Position numbers and translations under genes: made by a program
Part shown: positions 59,190 to 64,000 of the stretch, in pieces
Numbering within the stretch: the first letter of the stretch is position 1
Layout of the letters: each line of letters begins with the position of its first letter
Notes under the pieces: generated by a model
The model's input: the letters and a program-made list of their open reading frames with translations, nothing else
Told to the model about the DNA's origin: nothing
The model's database searches: none
Source of the DNA: Symbiodinium kawagutii
Lineage: Eukaryota > Sar > Dinophyceae > Suessiales > Symbiodiniaceae
Direction: 5' to 3'
Assembly: GCA_009767595.1 (NCBI GenBank)
Contig: VSDK01015536.1
Coordinates: 247,732-311,731 of the forward strand
Length of the DNA stretch: 64,000 nucleotides

Positions 59190-59785
59190 ATATCTAGTAA
59201 CATAATTTGAACATTTCAAAATTGCACTATTACATATCTAATTTGAACATTATCTCCTTGCATATCTAATTTGAATATCCAGTAACATTTGAACATGTTC
59301 TTGTCTACCAATAGTAGAACGGAGCATTATCACATTTTAAGTATCATTATCTAATAGTACAATGTACTATGACAACCATTATCTAATATATATATATATA
59401 TAAGAACGGAACGTTCTTACTCCTTACTATGTAATGATTCAACTGCATTCAAAACTTAATTTTCTCTTGATACTCGTTCTATATATTCATTGTTCTATCT
59501 CCAATAATACTATCATCATCATTGAGTTACCTTGCTTACTATCAATAATTAGACATCATTACAATAATGACTATCTACCATCATTAATCTTATAGTTACC
59601 TGGTTTACTATCAATAATAATACCATTACCATGTCAGTAGAATCACTTAATGCTATTCACCAATAATTGCCTTGTTTACAAATATTTACCAATCAGTACA
59701 AATAGCATCAATCGTCATTAATGTATAAATTACATTAGACTTCTTTAATGCTATTTGTAATGATCGGCCTTGTTTAAGTTCTATC
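59190..59785. other. AT-rich stretch without a gene
   Basis: TAATTTGAACAT and TACTATCAATAATA motifs and a short TA tract at about 59388. No coding island seen. Confidence 0.6.
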
Positions 59786-59794
59786 TTTCACAAA

Positions 59795-60061
59795 GCATTC
59801 CACGCACGAACGAGGTGCCAACAACATTGCCCCGGCACTCCTCCCGGACACGTTTTGCGAACTTGCCGCCGCATGGCCAAAAATGCGGACATTCAAAAAG
59901 GGACCTGGAAAAAAAAAGCAATTTATATCAATTTATATCTAAGAAATTTCATGAAAGATTTAGAGTTCACAAAAAATGGAGTTGGCAATTTATCTCTTAG
60001 AAATATCCCTGAGATTTGTGACAGAGTGGTTTCCGTACCTCATCATTTCTGGATGCTCTAG
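59795..60061 (+). CDS. Plus-strand open frame, unknown product
   Basis: Plus frame to TAG at 60061: PGTPPGHVLRTCRRMAKNAD, IYINLYLRNFMKDLEFTKNG, NLSLRNIPEICDRVVSVPHH. Natural composition, moderately AT-rich. It lies 140 bp before the three-exon gene at 60204 and could be its upstream exon. Confidence 0.55.
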   Translation, partial: AFHARTRCQQHCPGTPPGHVLRTCRRMAKNADIQKGTWKKKAIYINLYLRNFMKDLEFTKNGVGNLSLRNIPEICDRVVSVPHHFWML

Positions 60062-60203
60062 AAGGCACCATCCTTTTGGGAAACACCATAGTCGTCTTTG
60101 GCATTTGAACGCAGTGCATGTCGAATTTTCTAGGCACAGGCGGGGAAACTATGTGGTTTAGTATACTTTCTAAGCGTACTCCCGCCATACAACAGTTCCA
60201 AAA

Positions 60204-60521
60204 ATGATGCGTTTTGCATCAAAAAACCGGGCTTCAAAGCGAGCTGGGTTCTTTCACTACTGTGCGGAGTTGAATCACCAGGTAGAAGCAGTTTCCTTTC
60301 GCAGTGATCAATCAGTGACCCCTTCGCCTGGGTCATGCTTACCTGATGCTTTCAAAGGCCAGCTATTATCAACCTTAAAATTAGTCCTTCTAATATGCTA
60401 TGGTCATTCCACAGCCCCTTGTTTCCCTGATGTGATTGCATTGGTTCACAGGGTAGCCCTGGTTCCAAGTCGTGGTTTCAGGTCCCCAGTGGTAGCATTG
60501 TTACTTTCAGAGCCTTCACTG
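60204..60521 (+). CDS. Exon 1 of a three-exon gene interrupted by family 2 elements
   Basis: Open from ATG at 60204: MMRFASKNRASKRAGFFHYC, QVEAVSFRSDQSVTPSPGSC, APCFPDVIALVHRVALVPSR, VVALLLSEPSL. 30 percent position-1 G. It ends phase 0 at CACTG|GTTGGTGG, the left edge of a family 2 element. Confidence 0.7.
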
Positions 60522-60627
60522 GTTGGTGGTTTCAGCCCCTATGACAAAAATTAGTCATCCAATCAACCACTAACATTTTATACGGTAGTGTCCCAAATTT
60601 TGAGAACAAATGTTATAAACCACTAAC
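60521..60627 (+). mobile_element. Family 2 element acting as intron 1
   Basis: GGTTGGTGGTTTCAGCCCCT to ATAAACCACTAACT, followed by AG. As an intron it runs GTTGGT...AACTAG (60522-60630), nearly the whole element. Confidence 0.75.
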
Positions 60628-60630
60628 TAG

Positions 60631-60797
60631 TTCACTTTGAGCAAACATGTCATTGGTACTGCATGGAACAAAAAAGATCGTCGTAGTCAAGGTAGCAGGG
60701 TCAGGTATCCTGATGTACGACGAGGGGCCGTGTATGGCTGGTCCCACAACATAGCCCATGGGTTCCTAAAAAATGGACACAATTGTCAAGCTGGTTG
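60631..60797 (+). CDS. Exon 2 of a three-exon gene, flanked by two family 2 elements
   Basis: Starts at CTAACTAG|TTC, phase 0, in frame with exon 1: FTLSKHVIGTAWNKKDRRSQ, RVRYPDVRRGAVYGWSHNIA, HGFLKNGHNCQA. It ends in the second element; GT at 60798 gives phase 2, matching exon 3 (GT at 60794 would give phase 1). Confidence 0.75.
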
Positions 60798-60881
60798 GTG
60801 GTTTCAACCCCTAGGAAAATATTAGTCCACCAACTATTTGTTACTGATTACTAGGGAAAATAAAAATTGTTTAAAACCACC
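60793..60881 (+). mobile_element. Family 2 element acting as intron 2
   Basis: GGTTGGTGGTTTCAACCCCT to TTAAAACCACC, then TAG|C. AGCT on the left and AGCA on the right are near-identical target copies; the acceptor AG lies in the duplication. Confidence 0.75.
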
Positions 60882-60884
60882 TAG

Positions 60885-61026
60885 CATCAAGGTGTTTGTT
60901 CACAATTTCCCCAAGGCCTCGGGTATGGTAGGAATGCAGATTCAAAAGCACCAGAGCTGGCGTATCTCTGTGCTTGGCGCTGGGTCAGCTTCATCGAGAG
61001 CCAAATGGCTGAGGGTTTTCCAGTAG
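60885..61026 (+). CDS. Exon 3 of a three-exon gene
   Basis: Starts at ACCACCTAG|C (phase 2): IKVFVHNFPKASGMVGMQIQ, KHQSWRISVLGAGSASSRAK, WLRVFQ to TAG at 61026. Good bias. No family recognised for the joined product of about 210 residues. Confidence 0.7.
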
Positions 61027-61271
61027 CTCCCAGGCCACATGTTTCAAGCAGAATGGTTGGGAATGGTTCAGGATATCAACTGATAAGGCTGATAAGGGTT
61101 GATTGTCACGATTCGTTAATGGCTAGTAAGGGTTAATCAGGCGTCATAGTTGATTAAGACGAACAATTACTTGTCTTGTTCATACTATTTCATAAAGGTA
61201 ATAGCTGTAAAGACTTGTTCATGTTGACCGTGACGCAAATTTCCAGCGCCTGTGACTGTTAGTCCTGTCAG

Positions 61272-61394
61272 AGAACCCCAGAAATACAGGGTCAACATAA
61301 GGCGATGACTGAACACCTAAGGACTACCGTATCGATGCTATGCATAGATGTTTCCGGAGCGATTTTCTTGCGTCCGAAAAAGACTGCTGTCTAA
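61272..61394 (+). CDS. Plus-strand exon, unknown product
   Basis: Acceptor GTTAGTCCTGTCAG|A at 61272, phase 0, exactly 40 codons to TAA at 61394: RTPEIQGQHKAMTEHLRTTV then SMLCIDVSGAIFLRPKKTAV. The frame continues upstream through one TAG. Confidence 0.7.
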   Translation, partial: RTPEIQGQHKAMTEHLRTTVSMLCIDVSGAIFLRPKKTAV

Positions 61395-61750
61395 TCCCAG
61401 ATCATGACTTGGGACTCTGACGTAGCGAACCCGATGAGCCGATGGATCTAACGACACATGCATACATGTGAGCAAATGTATATATCTGTATAAATGTGCA
61501 TGCATTGTTTACAAAGTTACTTATTAAACATAGATATGTCTACATGTAGGTACTGAATCTAAAACCAATAAGTACATGAACAACTGCTAGACATGAATAG
61601 AATTAATTAAGATACATTACTGTAATTGTCCTGTCTATTAGTCCAAGATTATCTATGTAAATATGTAAAGAATACTTGTATTGTAGTCGTATGGATGACA
61701 CGTAATAAGATTATCCTGTAGATTATACAATACTGCGTAAATCATCCTGC

Positions 61751-62109
61751 ATGCACGTAATTAACACGTCATCTCTTAAACTGCATGAATCAATATGTTA
61801 TACACGCGCTCGTGCATCCGGTGCCAAAAATACCATGTTTCGAGAAGAGGGCAGGGACAAATGTCAGCGGCCGCGGTGGCCTTTTTTGCAAACAGCAAAA
61901 GATTATGTGGGGAAGACGGCTCTAGCAACAGTGAGCGCATCCGGGGTCAGCAAGGAAACACATACTACTACCAGCAATCTTACTTTTGTTCATCTACAAC
62001 AACCCTCACATCAGTATTGGAATGTAAACAATGTGGTGATACCACCTCCGCTTTGCTTGGATGTGGATCAACCAAAAGTAATGTCACTGATTGGCGTGTG
62101 ATTGCATGA
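61751..62109 (+). CDS. Plus-strand coding island with two good frames
   Basis: Frame one (116 codons): MFREEGRDKCQRPRWPFLQT, YVGKTALATVSASGVSKETH, PSHQYWNVNNVVIPPPLCLD. Frame two: SAAAVAFFANSKRLCGEDGS, NTYYYQQSYFCSSTTTLTSV and CxxC pairs (CIRC, CKQC) that recall a zinc-binding module. I cannot decide which is translated. Confidence 0.55.
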
Positions 62110-62204
62110 CCAGTTGCAATGGTAGATCCGTGATACACCCATATCTGAAGGTAACTCACCAGCTATTCATGGTTAGAGTAGTGGTTGTTTATCCATGCGA
62201 ATCT

Positions 62205-62374
62205 TTAATTTATCCACACAACAGGTGTTTTCCTTTCAACAAACACGAATGATTGGAGGATGCTCCCACACCTATGAACAGCGCCATGCCACACACATGG
62301 CACACTGGGCGTTGACGCTGCACTCCCCCCTTCACGCGACTCGACATCCGCTGGGACGTCTAAGGCGGGAGTGA
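62205..62374 (-). CDS. Minus-strand exon inside the plus block
   Basis: Acceptor GTGTTGACAG|TC at 62374 (phase 1), 55 codons to TAA at 62205: PALDVPADVESREGGSAAST, SVPCVWHGAVHRCGSILQSF, VFVERKTPVVWIN. 40 percent position-1 G. A plus frame after CACACAACAG|G (CSHTYEQRHATHMAHWALTL) is a fair rival. Confidence 0.55.
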
Positions 62375-62573
62375 CTGTCAACACTCGGCCATTCGTTGAT
62401 GTTTGTCATGTGCTTGTTATCTAAAATATCAAAGGTATTCGATAACAAAATGATATATGTCTTGAAATATACTAACAACTAACAATCTATAAACAGATCT
62501 ATATAGCTTATTTTTGCCACATTGTTCCGATCATTTTCCACGTGGTAGTTCACATGCTCTTCCAACTCTGTAG

Positions 62574-62737
62574 CTGATGGTGGGACCCTCCATGTCACTG
62601 GTAACATGATGGGCGCGCAGAACATCCAGAACTATGTTGGTGAGGCTCAGCAAAGAGTTGATGTGTGCACACGAATCAAGAATATTCAATTGTTGTATGA
62701 ACACATTGTCGTGTTACATTCTCTATCAAGTTCATAA
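62574..62737 (+). CDS. Strong plus-strand exon, unknown product
   Basis: Excellent acceptor CTCTTCCAACTCTGTAG|CT at 62574 (phase 1), 53 codons to TAA at 62737: DGGTLHVTGNMMGAQNIQNY, VGEAQQRVDVCTRIKNIQLL, YEHIVVLHSLSSS. Confidence 0.8.
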
Positions 62738-63040
62738 GATGCTGCAAGAACAAATCAGTAAAAGTGGCAGCAATGGCTGATCAGTCAGTCCTACACAAAT
62801 CAAACAACGATGGTATTGGGTAATTACAACATATTCCAAGTTCTCATGTGCATGGGTGAACTCAGCTAGATTGACTAAGTTGAAAATCAAGTCAGAACTC
62901 GGTGCCCCCACACTGTACCTATCGTTGGCACTGAAGTTTGTCAGCCTTTGCCTTCGAAGTGAACCAGGGCTATGAAGATGACTCAAGGAATGAACATGCA
63001 CTCCTACAAATTGCATGATGACGATTTGGTTATGGGTCAA
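62732..63040 (-). CDS. Minus-strand open frame, strand uncertain
   Basis: 102 codons: HSPGSLRRQRLTNFSANDRY, SDLIFNLVNLAEFTHAHENL. A short plus frame (SELGAPTLYLSLALKFVSLC) overlaps. Confidence 0.4.
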   Translation of the reverse strand: MTHNQIVIMQFVGVHVHSLSHLHSPGSLRRQRLTNFSANDRYSVGAPSSDLIFNLVNLAEFTHAHENLEYVVITQYHRCLICVGLTDQPLLPLLLICSCSIL

Positions 63041-63144
63041 TATTAATCAACCAATGGTAATGGTAGGGGATAATAACCAGTAATAATAGGGAAACCAATG
63101 GCTAATGATGTGGAACCAGGGGTACAGCGTTTTGACCCACAGCC
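63028..63144. mobile_element. Family 3 element
   Basis: GGTTATGGGTCAATATTAAT to TTTTGACCCACAGCC. Flanks ATTT and ATAT match only partly. Confidence 0.75.
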
Positions 63145-63270
63145 ATATTGTTTCATGTGATTATAGTAGCTATTGTCAGTATGAGAATGCTTTGTACTGA
63201 TTGATGGTACAGAACAAAGCATCGCCAACAACCGAGAAGAGGGATATGATGGTGTCAACGCTGGTGTCAA

Positions 63271-63540
63271 TTGTCCCAAGATCATCCAGTCGTAGCCTTA
63301 ACATCAATGAATCGCCAACGGGCGAACTGGGATGTCCTTGCGGACGCTCCCATCACTGCGGTTGGAATAACGCATCAAGGTGCGAAAAGTGCCACAGGGC
63401 CTGCCCCGAATGGCCCTTCGCCTCAAGCTTCAAGTGCCTCGTCCAACAAATCCCAGTCAAAAAGACCGCCTGACGGAAGCGGCAGCTGCTCCCCAGCAGT
63501 TGAAGTAGTGGGTGTCCCAATTTCAACATGGACCTGGTAT
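63271..63540 (+). CDS. Strong plus-strand coding segment
   Basis: Frame one: NRQRANWDVLADAPITAVGI, THQGAKSATGPAPNGPSPQA, KSQSKRPPDGSGSCSPAVEV, 39 percent position-1 G, a low-complexity Ser/Pro linker. A second plus frame is Cys/His-rich (CPCGRSHHCGWNNASRCEKC, HRACPEWPFASSFKC) and could be a zinc-binding module. The two overlap. Confidence 0.65.
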
Positions 63541-63884
63541 GGTTCAACTGGTTACTGATTGATTTTCTCAATGAAAATGGGTCGTTTGCAGTCAACCCCT
63601 CACATGCGGTTCACCCTGAATGGTGTGTCTCCAATACGGATGGTTCTTCCGCACGAAAACAATCATCATTGGGTGGTTGGGGGATATCCAACGTCTTGGT
63701 GACGCGAAGCTATGATGACTGGTGGCGTCCAATCGCTGGTTTTTTCCCGGGATTTGCGAAGGACAACTGCCACGAAAGGCTCCGAGTCACACCTGTCCCA
63801 TTTGGAACAGCGGTGGCTCTCGAAGCTTTCGAGGCAAAAGAAAAACAGCACTGGTTGGATCATGGTGATTTGGATGATAGATGA
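63528..63884 (+). CDS. Strong plus-strand coding segment, 118 codons
   Basis: ENGSFAVNPSHAVHPEWCVS, LGGWGISNVLVTRSYDDWWR, FPGFAKDNCHERLRVTPVPF, GTAVALEAFEAKEKQHWLDH, to TGA at 63884. 37 percent position-1 G; the best long frame in the window. It may be the exon following 63271-63540. Family not recognised. Confidence 0.8.
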   Translation: MDLVWFNWLLIDFLNENGSFAVNPSHAVHPEWCVSNTDGSSARKQSSLGGWGISNVLVTRSYDDWWRPIAGFFPGFAKDNCHERLRVTPVPFGTAVALEAFEAKEKQHWLDHGDLDDR

Positions 63885-63927
63885 AATATGATGAAATGGT
63901 TTATTACAGTGATCACAGATGGTTTAC

Positions 63928-64000
63928 TGGTTGGTGGTTTCAAGCTATGAAAGGTAGTAGTCAATCAACTCAGCATTTGTCAATACTCGGGAACATAAAA
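63928..64000. mobile_element. Family 2 element cut by the window edge
   Basis: GGTTGGTGGTTTCAAGCTAT followed by the typical GTCAATCAACTC...CTCGGGAACATAAAA body; the right end lies beyond the window. Confidence 0.7.

Noticed and set aside
1..64000. CRISPR arrays, rRNA genes, bacterial operons, integrases or a transposase.
   Set aside because: No direct-repeat/spacer pattern, no rRNA-like sequence, and no transposase-like frame was found; the repeats present are microsatellites, minisatellites and short non-autonomous elements.

Overview
This looks like nuclear DNA of a eukaryote with many introns, most likely a dinoflagellate (Symbiodiniaceae-like). That assignment is inference. No open frame is a convincing full-length gene. 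Coding signal instead comes as dozens of short islands, mostly 45-240 bp. Many have an AG acceptor exactly at the start and open codons rich in G at position 1; several also have a GT or GTAAG donor at the end. They sit in AT-rich sequence crowded with microsatellites, minisatellites and about 100-bp inverted-repeat elements. I see no bacterial operons, rRNA, full tRNA, CRISPR or plasmid features.

Layout. From about 0.5 to 57.6 kb, nearly every clear island reads on the minus strand, as in the unidirectional gene clusters of dinoflagellates. Six islands between 15.4 and 27.1 kb encode ankyrin-repeat cores (DYGRTALHWACYKGN, DCDGFTPLIISAQ, GPDGNTALHWAV, GMTAIHWAALKGY, AGDTPIALAVRKKN and MLLDVGAVELLDVAEQKG). 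They suggest one large minus-strand ankyrin gene with many short exons, or several such genes; a further exon at 25.5 kb looks ankyrin-like. Other minus islands (11.6, 13.6, 14.1, 25.9, 33-35, 38-39.4, 43-49.8, 50.2-57.6 kb) are good exons of unknown function. From 58.06 kb to the right edge the clear islands are mostly on the plus strand, so 57.6-58.06 kb looks like a divergent strand switch. The best-resolved gene, at 60.2-61.03 kb on the plus strand, has three exons; each of its two introns is almost exactly one inverted-repeat element.

Repeats. At least four families of short terminal-inverted-repeat elements recur (family 1, GGTGGTTTCTCAAAATAGGG; family 2, GGTTGGTGGTTTCAACC; family 3, GGCTGTGGGTCAAAACCCTG; family 4, GGTGGCTTATAGATCCC), plus several one-off inverted repeats. 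Several copies have perfect 4-bp target duplications of the form ANNT, and several abut exons so that GT or GC and AG lie at the element edges. They behave like introners (transposable elements that create introns). Other repeats include a CGCAAAAA-type array, GATA, GATTA and ATAC microsatellites, a 19-bp GTTCCACCACC array, a 41-bp minisatellite of about 20 copies that is open in all three plus frames, and a 65-bp AT-rich satellite.

Limits. Exon ends come from splice-like dinucleotides and frame, not from transcripts. RNY-type codons read well on both strands, so some islands are marked strand-ambiguous. Where a frame runs to a stop, the true exon may end earlier at an unseen donor. Apart from the ankyrin cores I could not assign functions.
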